From contig JBBROO010000005.1 of assembly GCA_038229295.1 (NCBI GenBank), positions 1-64,000 of the forward strand: a stretch of DNA of 64,000 nucleotides, read 5' to 3'. The stretch is from JAJPGZ01 sp038229295. Its GTDB lineage: Bacteria; Verrucomicrobiota; Verrucomicrobiia; Chthoniobacterales; UBA10450. The translations under genes were made by a program, and so were the position numbers. The notes beneath the pieces are model-generated. The model saw nothing but the letters and a program-made list of their open reading frames with translations, did no database searches and had not been told where the DNA came from. Numbering within the stretch: position 1 is the stretch's first letter; each line of letters starts with the position of its first letter. Of the stretch, positions 17,984-25,998 are shown one piece after another.

Positions 17984-19000
17984 ATGCTCATCGTCATGAA
18001 CGCCAGTGCGCCGCAAGGCGACATCGATAACGCCGTGCGCGTGATCGAGTCGCTCGGATTTCGCGCGCACGTCATGCCCGGGGTGACGCGCACGGCCATC
18101 GGCGTAACTGGAAATCAGGGCGCGGTCGATCTTAGTCATTTCGAAAATCTTCCCGGCGTCGCCGAAGCCATTCGCGTGACCAAGCCGTACAAATTAATCA
18201 CGCTCGATCTGCAACCTGATCGCACGATTGTCGACGTTGGCGGCGCGAAAATCGGAAACGGATCGCTCGCCATCATTGCGGGGCCATGCTCGATCGAAAG
18301 TCGCAAGCAGGCGTTTGCCGTTGCCGAGTCGGTCAAGAAAACGGGCGCACAATTTTTTCGCGGCGGCGCGTTTAAGCCGCGGACTTCGCCTTACGCGTTT
18401 TCGGGGCTGGGGGAGGAAGCGCTGAAGTTGCTCGCGGAAATTCGGGAAAAACTTGGCCTCAAGATTGTGACCGAAGCGCTCGACGAAGGAAATGTCGATC
18501 TTGTCGAGAAGTACGCGGACATGATTCAGATCGGCGCGCGTAACATGCAAAACTTCACGCTGCTCAAGCGCGTGGGGCGATCGAAATTGCCGGTGCTGCT
18601 CAAACGGGGGATGGCGGCGACGTTGGAAGAATGGTTGCTCGCCGCCGAATACATCATGGCGGAAGGAAATTATCAGATTGTTTTGTGCGAGCGCGGCGTG
18701 CGCACATTTGCGCAACACACGCGCAACACGCTCGACCTCGCTGCGGTGCCGGCCGTCAGGCGGATTTCGCATTTGCCGGTGATCGTCGATGCCGCGCACG
18801 GAACTGGGCGCAGTTACATGGTGACGCCGCTGGCGCGCGCGGGCGTGGCCGTCGGCGCGGATGGTTTAATGGTCGAAGTGCACGCGCGACCCGATGAAGC
18901 GCTTTCCGACGGCGCGCAAGCGCTCACGCTCGATGAATACGAGCAGATGGTGCGCGAAGTTCAGGCCATTCACGATGTGATTTCGAAGAACGGCGCCTAA
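17984..19000 (+). CDS. aroF: 3-deoxy-7-phosphoheptulonate (DAHP) synthase
   Basis: 338 residues. It condenses phosphoenolpyruvate and erythrose 4-phosphate, the first step of aromatic biosynthesis. It is of the Bacillus/Thermotoga type: an N-terminal ferredoxin-like regulatory domain (MLIVMNASAPQGDI to about residue 75) followed by the TIM barrel. Barrel motifs are IIAGPCSIESRKQA, RGGAFKPRTSPYAFSGL, QIGARNMQNFTLL and VIVDAAHGTGRSYM. The start at 17984 was chosen because it matches the family N terminus; the frame is open further upstream to 17921. The trpG and trpE genes lie just downstream on the other strand. Confidence 0.93.
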   Translation: MLIVMNASAPQGDIDNAVRVIESLGFRAHVMPGVTRTAIGVTGNQGAVDLSHFENLPGVAEAIRVTKPYKLITLDLQPDRTIVDVGGAKIGNGSLAIIAGPCSIESRKQAFAVAESVKKTGAQFFRGGAFKPRTSPYAFSGLGEEALKLLAEIREKLGLKIVTEALDEGNVDLVEKYADMIQIGARNMQNFTLLKRVGRSKLPVLLKRGMAATLEEWLLAAEYIMAEGNYQIVLCERGVRTFAQHTRNTLDLAAVPAVRRISHLPVIVDAAHGTGRSYMVTPLARAGVAVGADGLMVEVHARPDEALSDGAQALTLDEYEQMVREVQAIHDVISKNGA

Positions 19001-19008
19001 TTCGCCCC

Positions 19009-19120
19009 TGTCATTCCGAGCCGCGAAGACGGCGAGGAATCCCTCGCTCTCGATCCAACGTCACACTTGTTAGGGCGAAACTCCGCGGATGAGAGGTCCC
19101 TCGCTCTGCTCGGGATGACA
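19009..19120. repeat. MITE-like element, copy 2
   Basis: About 112 bp, between the convergent DAHP synthase and trpG genes. The left end is the diverged form TGTCATTCCGAGCCGCGAAG; the right end is GAGGTCCCTCGCTCTGCTCG followed by GGATGACA. The interior carries a CCTAAC-type word (19072 region). Confidence 0.7.
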
Positions 19121-19131
19121 ACATTATGTTT

Positions 19132-19698
19132 TTAGACGCGCAGGAAATTCGCGAGAAGTTTTTTTCCTTCCGCAGTCAGGATCGACTCGGGATGAAATTG
19201 CACGCCGTGGATGGGTAGATGTCGATGTTGCAATCCCATGATCTCGCCTTCGTTAGTCTCGGCCGTGATCTCGAGTGAATCGGGAATGGATTCGCGCCTA
19301 ACGATGAGCGAATGGTAACGCGTCGCTTCGAGGGGCTGGGCCAGATTTTCAAAAACGCCGCGCTGTTGATGTTGAATCATCGAAGTTTTTCCGTGCATCA
19401 ATTTTTCCGCGCGCACGACTTCGCCGCCGAAAACCTGGGCGATGCATTGATGGCCGAGACAAACGCCGAGGATCGGAGTTTTCGATCCAAACTCGCGCAC
19501 CACATCCAAACTGATGCCGGCGTTTTCCGGCCGACCGGGCCCGGGCGAAATACAGATGCGCTCGGGATTTAGTTTTCGAATTTCGTCGAGCGAAATTTCA
19601 TCGTTTCGTTTGATCGCAAGATCGACATCTAACTCGCCGAAGATCTGGACGAGATTGTAGGTGAACGAATCGTAGTTATCGATGACGAGCAGTTTCAC
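19132..19698 (-). CDS. trpG: Anthranilate synthase component II / PabA-type glutamine amidotransferase
   Basis: 188 residues. It supplies ammonia from glutamine to TrpE. The class I amidotransferase triad is visible: the nucleophilic Cys in ILGVCLGHQCIAQVFGGEV (about 79) and the His/Glu in HGVQFHPESILT (about 170). Overlaps the trpE stop codon by 4 bp (19695-19698). In many bacteria one such subunit serves both tryptophan and folate synthesis. Two word copies lie close together (19618 inside trpG; 19700 just at the trpE 3' end). Confidence 0.92.
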   Translation of the reverse strand: MKLLVIDNYDSFTYNLVQIFGELDVDLAIKRNDEISLDEIRKLNPERICISPGPGRPENAGISLDVVREFGSKTPILGVCLGHQCIAQVFGGEVVRAEKLMHGKTSMIQHQQRGVFENLAQPLEATRYHSLIVRRESIPDSLEITAETNEGEIMGLQHRHLPIHGVQFHPESILTAEGKKLLANFLRV

Positions 19699-21149
19699 TT
19701 GTCGATCTTGTTCGCGCGCGCGATCGCTTCCAGCATCGCTTTGGCTTTGCTAACACATTCCTCGAATTCGCGCGCGGGATCGGAGTCGGCCACAATTCCG
19801 GCGCCGGTTTGCAAATACGCCTTGTTGTTTTTCAGAACGATCGAGCGCAACGCGATACAGCTATCGAGCGAGCCATCAAATCCAAAGTAACCGACGATGC
19901 CGGAATAAAATCCGCGCCGCGATTTTTCCAGATCGGCGATGATTTGCATGGCGCGAATTTTCGGTGCGCCGGAAACAGTGCCGGCCGGAAACGTCGCGCG
20001 GATGGCGTCGAACGCATTCGCGTCTTCCCGCAAACGCGCGACCACATGCGAGACGATGTGCATGACATGGCTGTAGCGCTCGATCGTCATTTGCTCGGTC
20101 ACCTTCACGCTGCCGAACTCGGCCACGCGGCCGAGATCGTTGCGGCCGAGATCGATCAACATGACATGCTCGGCCCGCTCTTTTGGATCGACAATCAACT
20201 CTGCCGCGAGTCGTTCATCTTCGGCGGAATCTTTCCCGCGCGGCCGCGTTCCAGCAATCGGGCGAATCTCGGCGACGCGATCACGAACGCGCACGTGTAA
20301 TTCCGGCGAGCTGCCGACGATGGTGAACTCTTTGCCGAACTTGAGGCAAAACATGTAGGGCGATGGATTTCCGAAGCGAAGTGCGCGATAAAGATCGAGC
20401 GCGTTGCCGTTAAATTCCGTCTCGAAACGCTGCGAGAGAACGACCTGAAAAATATCGCCCGCAGCGATGAGTTCCTTCGCTTCTCGCACCATCGATTCAA
20501 ATTCTTCGCGCGTGGTGTTGCACGCAGTCGCAGGAAGATTTTCGATTCGCTCCGAACCGATCGCGCGAAGCGTGATCGATTGGTCGAGTCGCTTCCTCGC
20601 GTCTTCCAGGTCGCGGCGCGCGCGATCATACGCTTCATCGGCCGAGATGTTCTTGTCGATGTACGCGTTGGTCACGAGACGCAGTTTGCGAAAGCGGTGA
20701 TCGAACACGAGCAGCGTGCGCGCGACCATGAACATCATTTCGGGAAGATGCAGGTCGTCGCGCGGATGGATCGGCACGGTCGGCTCGAAGAATCGGACAA
20801 CGTCGTAGCCTATGTAACCGACGGCGCCGCCGATGAAGTGGGGGACTTCCGGCGTCGCGACAAATTGAAATCGCGACATGATCTTTTGCAATGCGCCTAA
20901 CGGATCGCCATTTGCCTCACTGCTTTTGAAAACAACGAGCGGATCAAATCCGATAAACGAAAAGCGCCCCGACTCGTCGTTCTTCTCGGCCGATTCGAAA
21001 AGGAAACAGGGACCGCCATTGTCGATCTTAGCAAAGGCGGAGACAGGCGTTTCGACATCGGCGACAAGATCGACAAGCAGCGGGATGAGATTGCCGCGCT
21101 GAGCGAGTGCGCGGAATTCCTCGCGCGAAGGCAGATTGAGGGCGGACAT
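19695..21149 (-). CDS. trpE: Anthranilate synthase component I
   Basis: 484 residues. It converts chorismate to anthranilate. Chorismate-binding motifs are clear: PIAGTRPRGKDSAEDERLAA, VMLIDLGRNDLGRVAEFGSV, FPAGTVSGAPKIRAMQIIAD and the C-terminal YLQTGAGIVADSDPAREFEE. The N-terminal regulatory part contains the ESAEKNDESGRFSFIGFDPL motif, close to the LLES-type tryptophan-feedback region. Length is normal for the family. First gene of the trpE-trpG pair. The tRNA-Gly gene begins 56 bases upstream in the opposite direction. Confidence 0.92.
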   Translation of the reverse strand: MSALNLPSREEFRALAQRGNLIPLLVDLVADVETPVSAFAKIDNGGPCFLFESAEKNDESGRFSFIGFDPLVVFKSSEANGDPLGALQKIMSRFQFVATPEVPHFIGGAVGYIGYDVVRFFEPTVPIHPRDDLHLPEMMFMVARTLLVFDHRFRKLRLVTNAYIDKNISADEAYDRARRDLEDARKRLDQSITLRAIGSERIENLPATACNTTREEFESMVREAKELIAAGDIFQVVLSQRFETEFNGNALDLYRALRFGNPSPYMFCLKFGKEFTIVGSSPELHVRVRDRVAEIRPIAGTRPRGKDSAEDERLAAELIVDPKERAEHVMLIDLGRNDLGRVAEFGSVKVTEQMTIERYSHVMHIVSHVVARLREDANAFDAIRATFPAGTVSGAPKIRAMQIIADLEKSRRGFYSGIVGYFGFDGSLDSCIALRSIVLKNNKAYLQTGAGIVADSDPAREFEECVSKAKAMLEAIARANKIDK

Positions 21150-21205
21150 TTAATTAAAGGTTGCGCAACGGAGTCGGCGCGCCATTATTTTCACCCGCTC
21201 GAGAT

Positions 21206-21280
<75 letters not shown>

Positions 21281-21375
21281 ATCTCCCCGATTCTGCTCCC
21301 GGTCAAAGCGTCGTTCGTGCAAGATTCTTGAATCCAAGTCGGCCGCTGACCGCATCTCACTCCTAAAGGATAATC

Positions 21376-22026
21376 ATGAAACCACTTCTCTTTGCTTTGC
21401 TTTCTTCGCTCGCGCTGACCACGAGCCTGACGGCGCAATCGCCACCACCGCCTCCTCCGGCTCCGCCCGCGCCCGCTGTCAGCGCCACAGTCTCTCCAAC
21501 GACTTCCCCCGAAAGCGAAACTGAGCAGGCGATCAGGCGAAAACACAAAAAGCATTTTAATTTCACCATTGGCGATCACGATCTCACCGGCGGCGACTCG
21601 GCTGACGGCAAACATCGTGGCGATGGCGGTGACATTCCCGAAATGGTTGTGCCGATTGTCGCCGTGGTCTTCTTGTCGATCTTCGGAGCGCCGGTGTTGA
21701 TCGTCGCCGTCATCCTCTATTTCGGTTTTTCCCGAAACCGGATGATGCATCGCACCGTGCGCATGATCAATCGGCCGTGCGCGGTTTGTTGCGCCAACTT
21801 ACTCGAACTGATCTCGCTCTTTCGGACGATCTCGCCCAGGAAACTTTTCTGCGCGCCTACAAACACATTCGCAGTTTTCGCGGCGAAGCCAAATTTTCCA
21901 CCTGGCTTTACCGGATCGCCTACAATTGCTTTCGCGAAGATGCGCGCCGTCGGAAGGAATTGGTCGGGGTCGACGAAGCCCAATGGCAAAGCGAGCTCGA
22001 TCCGCAGACGGTCGATCCCGGTCTAA
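21376..22026 (+). CDS. Small exported membrane protein whose 3' end runs into the sigma-factor gene
   Basis: The convincing part is about the first 130 residues. They comprise a signal peptide (KPLLFALLSSLALTTSLTAQ), a Pro/Thr-rich linker (about 22-60), and a membrane helix (VVPIVAVVFLSIFGAPVLIV). A basic tail then begins GFSRNRMMHRTVRM. This resembles small DUF6249-like membrane proteins, by memory only. Beyond about 21765 the frame overlaps the sigma-factor gene and gives a Cys/Arg-rich non-family sequence, so the native 3' end appears lost. A Shine-Dalgarno AAAGGA lies ahead of the ATG. Confidence 0.6.
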   Translation: MKPLLFALLSSLALTTSLTAQSPPPPPPAPPAPAVSATVSPTTSPESETEQAIRRKHKKHFNFTIGDHDLTGGDSADGKHRGDGGDIPEMVVPIVAVVFLSIFGAPVLIVAVILYFGFSRNRMMHRTVRMINRPCAVCCANLLELISLFRTISPRKLFCAPTNTFAVFAAKPNFPPGFTGSPTIAFAKMRAVGRNWSGSTKPNGKASSIRRRSIPV

Positions 22027-22220
22027 GACATGATCTAATGCATGCCCTAAGCTTACTTCCACTGTCAGAGCGTTCCGCCGTTCTGCTTTGTTGCCAAAAT
22101 GGTTTGTCGCACGACGAGGCTGCGCGCGTTTTGGATATTCCACTTGGCACGGTGAAGACGAACGTGTTACGTGGACGGGAGAAATTGAAACGGACTCTGG
22201 CTGCGTGGAGCCCGAATTAA
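21777..22220 (+). CDS. ECF-type RNA polymerase sigma factor, apparently 5'-truncated
   Basis: 147 residues as read from GTG 21777. Sigma region 2 is present (LALSDDLAQETFLRAYKHIR, then FSTWLYRIAYNCFREDARRR). Region 4 with its helix-turn-helix follows (LPLSERSAVLLCCQNGLSHD, then IPLGTVKTNVLRGREKLKRT). The usual first roughly 30 residues are missing. Family-like residues (HDQSAV) continue in frame just upstream to about 21762 without any start codon. No Shine-Dalgarno is near the GTG. It probably directed transcription together with the membrane protein that follows. Functional status uncertain. Confidence 0.75.
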   Translation: MRGLLRQLTRTDLALSDDLAQETFLRAYKHIRSFRGEAKFSTWLYRIAYNCFREDARRRKELVGVDEAQWQSELDPQTVDPGLRHDLMHALSLLPLSERSAVLLCCQNGLSHDEAARVLDIPLGTVKTNVLRGREKLKRTLAAWSPN

Positions 22221-22221
22221 G

Positions 22222-22551
22222 ATGGACGATAACTCGTTAGATCGACAACTACTCGAGGCGGCGCCATACATCGACGATGATGGATTTACCGCTGGCGTGC
22301 TGGGGAAATTGCCGGCGCCGCGCCGGCAATCGCAATCGTTGCGCGCCATCATCCTGGTCGGAATCACATTGCTCGGTAGCGCGCTTGCCTTCGTCTTATC
22401 CGATCCCGGCCAACTCGTGCGCACAAACGTAGATCGATTAGCCGGACTTCCGTTGCTTTGGGTGCTCGGTCTCGCGCTTGCGTGCGGTGTCTTAGTAACG
22501 GCGGGCGGCTGCGCTGCGGCCATATCTAAGATGCGCGGCGCGCAATCTTAG
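22222..22551 (+). CDS. Two-helix membrane protein downstream of the sigma factor
   Basis: 109 residues. The N-terminal roughly 35 residues are acidic and cytoplasmic (DDNSLDRQLLEAAPYIDDDG). Two hydrophobic helices follow (AIILVGITLLGSALAFVLS and LLWVLGLALACGVLVTAGGC) and then a short basic tail. ATG lies one base after the sigma stop codon, so the pair is probably co-translated. Position suggests an anti-sigma or sigma-regulating membrane partner, but no anti-sigma motif such as a zinc HxxxCxxC is present. Family not recognised. Confidence 0.6.
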   Translation: MDDNSLDRQLLEAAPYIDDDGFTAGVLGKLPAPRRQSQSLRAIILVGITLLGSALAFVLSDPGQLVRTNVDRLAGLPLLWVLGLALACGVLVTAGGCAAAISKMRGAQS

Positions 22552-22586
22552 ATTTGCATTGTCGATCTTGCCGGCCAAGTTGAGGG

Positions 22587-22976
22587 ATGTTCACTAACAT
22601 TCCGAGTGCGACCTTAAGACAACTGGTCAAGCTGTCCGAGCGTAAAGAAGCGCTCATGGCGCAAATCCAGAACATCGATCGAGAGATGCTGGCATTGCAA
22701 AACAAACACGAGGTGCCTGCGTCCGATGGGGGGAAGCGCGCGCCGGTCACGGTTTCTCGAGCGCCGGCGAGCCGCCGTCAGCGTGCGCCGCGCGGTGCGC
22801 TCAAGGAGAAAATCTTGAAAGCGTTGCGCGGGGCCGCGAAGAAAGGGCTGACCATCGCCGAGCTCTCGAAGAGGCTCGGAGTGCCGAGCGCGAATCTCTA
22901 TGTCTGGTTTAATGGCACTGGCCGAAACGTCCGCGGGGTCAAGAAGATCGGCGTGGCGAAATATCAACTAAGATAG
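22587..22976 (+). CDS. Coiled coil plus winged-helix-like small protein
   Basis: 129 residues. The N terminus (about 8-40) is a predicted coiled coil (LRQLVKLSERKEALMAQIQN). A basic Arg/Ala/Pro linker follows (about 50-70). The C terminus looks like a winged helix or MarR/DprA-like helix-turn-helix (ILKALRGAAKKGLTIAELSK, then LGVPSANLYVWFNGTGRN). It is probably a DNA- or RNA-binding protein; target unknown. It converges with ribF with a 9-bp overlap. A word copy (22560) lies just upstream of the start. Confidence 0.65.
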   Translation: MFTNIPSATLRQLVKLSERKEALMAQIQNIDREMLALQNKHEVPASDGGKRAPVTVSRAPASRRQRAPRGALKEKILKALRGAAKKGLTIAELSKRLGVPSANLYVWFNGTGRNVRGVKKIGVAKYQLR

Positions 22977-23912
22977 CGAATCCGTCGCGCAGAGTTCGCG
23001 CGCCGCGCGGACATCGACATCGATTTGTCGCTTGAGCGCCTCGACATTCTCAAATTTCTTTTCCGGTCTTAGATACTTCACAAAGCGCACTTCCACATCG
23101 CGGCCGTAAATATCGCGATCGAAATCGAGCAGATAAATTTCGAGGACGCGCTCCGCCTTGCCGCTACTCACCGTCGGACGAAAGCCAAGATTAATAAGGC
23201 CGTGGTGAAGTTGATTGTCGATCTTAGCTTCGGCAAAATAGACCCCGTTAGGCGGAAATTGCTCGCTGTGCGCGCCCAGGTTCGCCGTTGGAAAGCCAAG
23301 TTGTTTGCCGAGGCTTTCGCCCTGCATCACCGTGCCCAGAATGGTGTAGTCGCGGCCAAGCATGGCAGCGGCTTTGGCGAAGTCGCCCGTCTCGACCGCC
23401 TGGCGAATGGCGGTACTGCTAACGACGTCGCCGTTGACGCTCACCGGTTGAATACCGACGACGTTGAAATCGAAACGCGCGCCGAGCTTTTGTAAAAGAT
23501 CGAGATTACCAGCGCGGCCTTTGCCGAACGACCATTCGTGGCCGACGCAAATCTCGCGCAGCGATTTGGAATGGGCGACGAGCTGCTCGACGAATTTCTC
23601 CGGGGCTGTGTTCGCGAACTCCTTGTCGAAGTTAATGACGAGCAGGTGCGCGACGCCGAGATTGCGGATGAGCGCGATCTTGTGCTGCGTCGCGGTGAGT
23701 AAATGTGGAGCGTCGTTAGGCCGGAGGATTTTGGCCGGATGTGGATCGAAAGTTACCACAACCGGCGTGCCGTTGGCTGAGCGGGCGTGCCGGGTGGAGG
23801 TGGAGATGACGGCCTGATGACCGCGATGGACACCGTCGAAGACACCGATGGCGAGAAAAAGCGGCCTGGGCAATCGCTCCAGCTCCGCGATCGAGCGCAG
23901 GATTTCCATCAT
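22968..23912 (-). CDS. ribF: Bifunctional riboflavin kinase / FAD synthetase
   Basis: 314 residues. It phosphorylates riboflavin to FMN and adenylates FMN to FAD. The N-terminal nucleotidyltransferase domain shows LFLAIGVFDGVHRGHQAVI (GxFDGxHxGH motif, about 18-30) and ICVGHEWSFGKGRAG. The C-terminal kinase domain has GFPTANLGAHSEQFPPNGVY, with the TAN and GxY signatures near 215. Last gene of the nusA-infB-rbfA-nrnA-truB-ribF operon. The start codon ATG (23910-23912) is directly joined to a word copy whose final base is shared with it. Confidence 0.93.
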   Translation of the reverse strand: MMEILRSIAELERLPRPLFLAIGVFDGVHRGHQAVISTSTRHARSANGTPVVVTFDPHPAKILRPNDAPHLLTATQHKIALIRNLGVAHLLVINFDKEFANTAPEKFVEQLVAHSKSLREICVGHEWSFGKGRAGNLDLLQKLGARFDFNVVGIQPVSVNGDVVSSTAIRQAVETGDFAKAAAMLGRDYTILGTVMQGESLGKQLGFPTANLGAHSEQFPPNGVYFAEAKIDNQLHHGLINLGFRPTVSSGKAERVLEIYLLDFDRDIYGRDVEVRFVKYLRPEKKFENVEALKRQIDVDVRAARELCATDSLS

Positions 23913-23925
23913 GTCGATCTTACGC

Positions 23926-24648
23926 CTAAGCGCCGCGCATGCGCGAAACTTCCGGCAGACTCAGAATGCGTTTCAAGATTTCAGCGGGCGGCTGGTTTTT
24001 TATTTCATCGACGGTGATGGCGCCGTCGACATTGAACCGTCCGGATTTGGTGCGTCGGAGTTCTTTCAAATGCGCGCCGCAACCGAGAATCTCCCCGATG
24101 TCGTGCGCGTAAGTACGCACATAAAATCCTTTGCTGCAGACAACGGTGAAATCGATATCGGGCAAGGCGATCCCGTCGATCGAATACGAATAGACGTGCA
24201 CGAGACGCGGCTCGCGTTCGACCACTTTTCCTTCGCGCGCCAATTTATAAAGCGGGACGCCGCCTTGTTTCTTGGCCGAGACCATCGGCGGCATTTGATA
24301 GAAATCGCCACGGAACTTTTCGAAGGCGGCGCGGATTTGTTCTTCGCCTAATTCCGGCACGGGCCGTTCCTCGACCGTTTCACCTTGTCGATCTTGCGTG
24401 CTTGTCGATCTTCCGAGCGTGAGCGTGCCGGTGTAACTCTTGTCTTCGCTCATCAATAAATCCTGGATCTTCGTGCCGCGTCCGATGGTGAGCAGAAGTA
24501 AACCAGTGGCGAGCGGATCCAGCGTGCCGCAATGTCCGATCTTCTTGATTTGCAGTTGCCGCCTAACGAGCGCGACGACATCGTGCGACGTCATCCCGCC
24601 GGCTTTGTCGACGAGGAGCACGCCGTCAGGAGTTGCAGTCAACGACAC
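23926..24648 (-). CDS. truB: tRNA pseudouridine(55) synthase
   Basis: 240 residues. It makes pseudouridine 55 in the T-loop of tRNA. The catalytic Asp is in KIGHCGTLDPLATGLLLLTI (about residue 39). The DKSYTGTLTLG and KGFYVRTYAHDIGE motifs also match. The start is a GTG at 24648 (VSLTATPDGVLLVDK), preceded by GGAGG nine bases upstream and overlapping the nrnA stop region. The longer frame to 24762 would overlap nrnA far more and add a Trp/Lys-rich unlikely leader. Two tandem word copies (24386, 24403) occur in the coding region. Confidence 0.92.
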   Translation of the reverse strand: MSLTATPDGVLLVDKAGGMTSHDVVALVRRQLQIKKIGHCGTLDPLATGLLLLTIGRGTKIQDLLMSEDKSYTGTLTLGRSTSTQDRQGETVEERPVPELGEEQIRAAFEKFRGDFYQMPPMVSAKKQGGVPLYKLAREGKVVEREPRLVHVYSYSIDGIALPDIDFTVVCSKGFYVRTYAHDIGEILGCGAHLKELRRTKSGRFNVDGAITVDEIKNQPPAEILKRILSLPEVSRMRGA

Positions 24649-25606
24649 GACAAATTTCCTCCAGGACTTTAGTTTCCACTTCGGCCAAGGTCCCGCGCAC
24701 GCGTGCACCGGCCGCGCGAGTGTGTCCACCGCCGCCAAACTTCTGACAAATCGCGCAGACATCGGCCGCGTCGCTTTTCGAGCGCATGCTCACGCGCACT
24801 TTGCCTTCAGCGAGTTCTTCGAAAAATACGGCAACGATGACGCCGCGAATGGCGCGGATGTGATCGATCAAGCCTTCGTTGTCCTCTGGCAAAACTCCGA
24901 GATCGCTCGCGGTCGTTAGGCTCAAGCTGAAACTGGCGACACGACCATCGCCGACAAATCGCATCGTGCGCAAAAGTTCGCGCAACAATTCAACGCGGCG
25001 GCGGGGATAATTTTCGTAGAGCAACTGATTGACGCGGCCAACATCGACATCGGCCCGCACGAGCTCGGCCGTTATTTCGTAAGTGCGCGCGGTGGTGTTT
25101 GGATATTGGAATGAGCCGGTATCAGTCGAGATGGCGACGTAAAGGTTTTCCGCGATTGCGGGAGTGAACGGCAAACCCTGATCTTTAATCAGCTCGAAAA
25201 TGATTTGTCCGGTCGCGGGCGAATTGGCATCGATGTGAACGAGATCACCGTAGCCCGGATTACTAGGATGATGATCGATGTTGATCCAAACCTTCGCTGA
25301 ACGGATCGCGTTGAAGGCGGTGCCGAGTCGATTTTGAATGGCGGTGTCGAGCGCGATGGCAACATCGACATCTTCTGGCGTGGCCGGCGGTTTGGTCACG
25401 AGATCGGCGCACGGGAGAAAATTATATTTCTCGAGCATGCCGTCTTCGTTCCAAACGCGAACGTCTTTGCCGAGTTTTCGCAACGCGAGCGCGAGCGCGA
25501 GCTGACTGCCGAGCGCGTCACCATCGGGGCGCACATGACTCAGGACCGCGAAACGTTGATGGTCGCGCAGAACACGTCCGATTTCGGCAAAGGTGGATTG
25601 CTTCAC
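24626..25606 (-). CDS. nrnA: DHH-family bifunctional oligoribonuclease / PAP phosphatase (NrnA-like)
   Basis: 326 residues. It degrades nano-RNAs and pAp. DHH motifs in order: AVLSHVRPDGDALGSQLALA (about 20-35), the Asp in VDVAIALDT, INIDHHPSNPGYGDLVHID (near 112), and the DHHA1 glycine-rich end KFGGGGHTRAAGARVRG (about 292-308). GTG start at 25606 overlapping the rbfA stop as GTGA. Length matches the B. subtilis enzyme (about 313). Confidence 0.9.
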   Translation of the reverse strand: MKQSTFAEIGRVLRDHQRFAVLSHVRPDGDALGSQLALALALRKLGKDVRVWNEDGMLEKYNFLPCADLVTKPPATPEDVDVAIALDTAIQNRLGTAFNAIRSAKVWINIDHHPSNPGYGDLVHIDANSPATGQIIFELIKDQGLPFTPAIAENLYVAISTDTGSFQYPNTTARTYEITAELVRADVDVGRVNQLLYENYPRRRVELLRELLRTMRFVGDGRVASFSLSLTTASDLGVLPEDNEGLIDHIRAIRGVIVAVFFEELAEGKVRVSMRSKSDAADVCAICQKFGGGGHTRAAGARVRGTLAEVETKVLEEICRVVDCNS

Positions 25607-25950
25607 TCGGCGTCGCTGACTGGCGTTTCGATTTGCTGCAAAATTTTGATGACACGCGTTCCGCGCTCGATGGAATCATCGAGATGGAAAATCAAATGCG
25701 GGGTGTATTTCAAAACGACATGACGCGCGAGCTGCGTTTGCAATGGAATCCGATGCGCTTCGAGTTGCGCGATCGCATTTTTGGCGCCGGCGCCGAGAAC
25801 GCTGACATAGACGTGTGCGTTTTTGAGATCGGACGTGACATCGACTTGATTGATTGTCACCAAAGCGTCTTCAAACGTGAGCTCGCGCGTGACGATGAGG
25901 CTGAGCTCGCGCTTGAGAAGTTTGTTCACGCGTAGATGTCGATGTTTCAT
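25603..25950 (-). CDS. rbfA: Ribosome-binding factor A
   Basis: 115 residues, a KH-type small protein that matures 16S rRNA in the 30S subunit. Family features: MKHRHLRVNKLLKRELSLIV, then FEDALVTINQVDVTSDLKNA and HVYVSVLG, ending in the conserved TPHLIFHLDDSIERGTRVIK region (about 82-101). It lies between infB and nrnA in the usual operon order and overlaps nrnA by four bases. A one-mismatch word variant (AACATCGACA, on the minus strand) covers the start region. Confidence 0.92.
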   Translation of the reverse strand: MKHRHLRVNKLLKRELSLIVTRELTFEDALVTINQVDVTSDLKNAHVYVSVLGAGAKNAIAQLEAHRIPLQTQLARHVVLKYTPHLIFHLDDSIERGTRVIKILQQIETPVSDAE

Positions 25951-25998
25951 GACGATTAATCGCCGCTCGCCTGTCCGTTAGGCGTCGCCGAAAATGGC

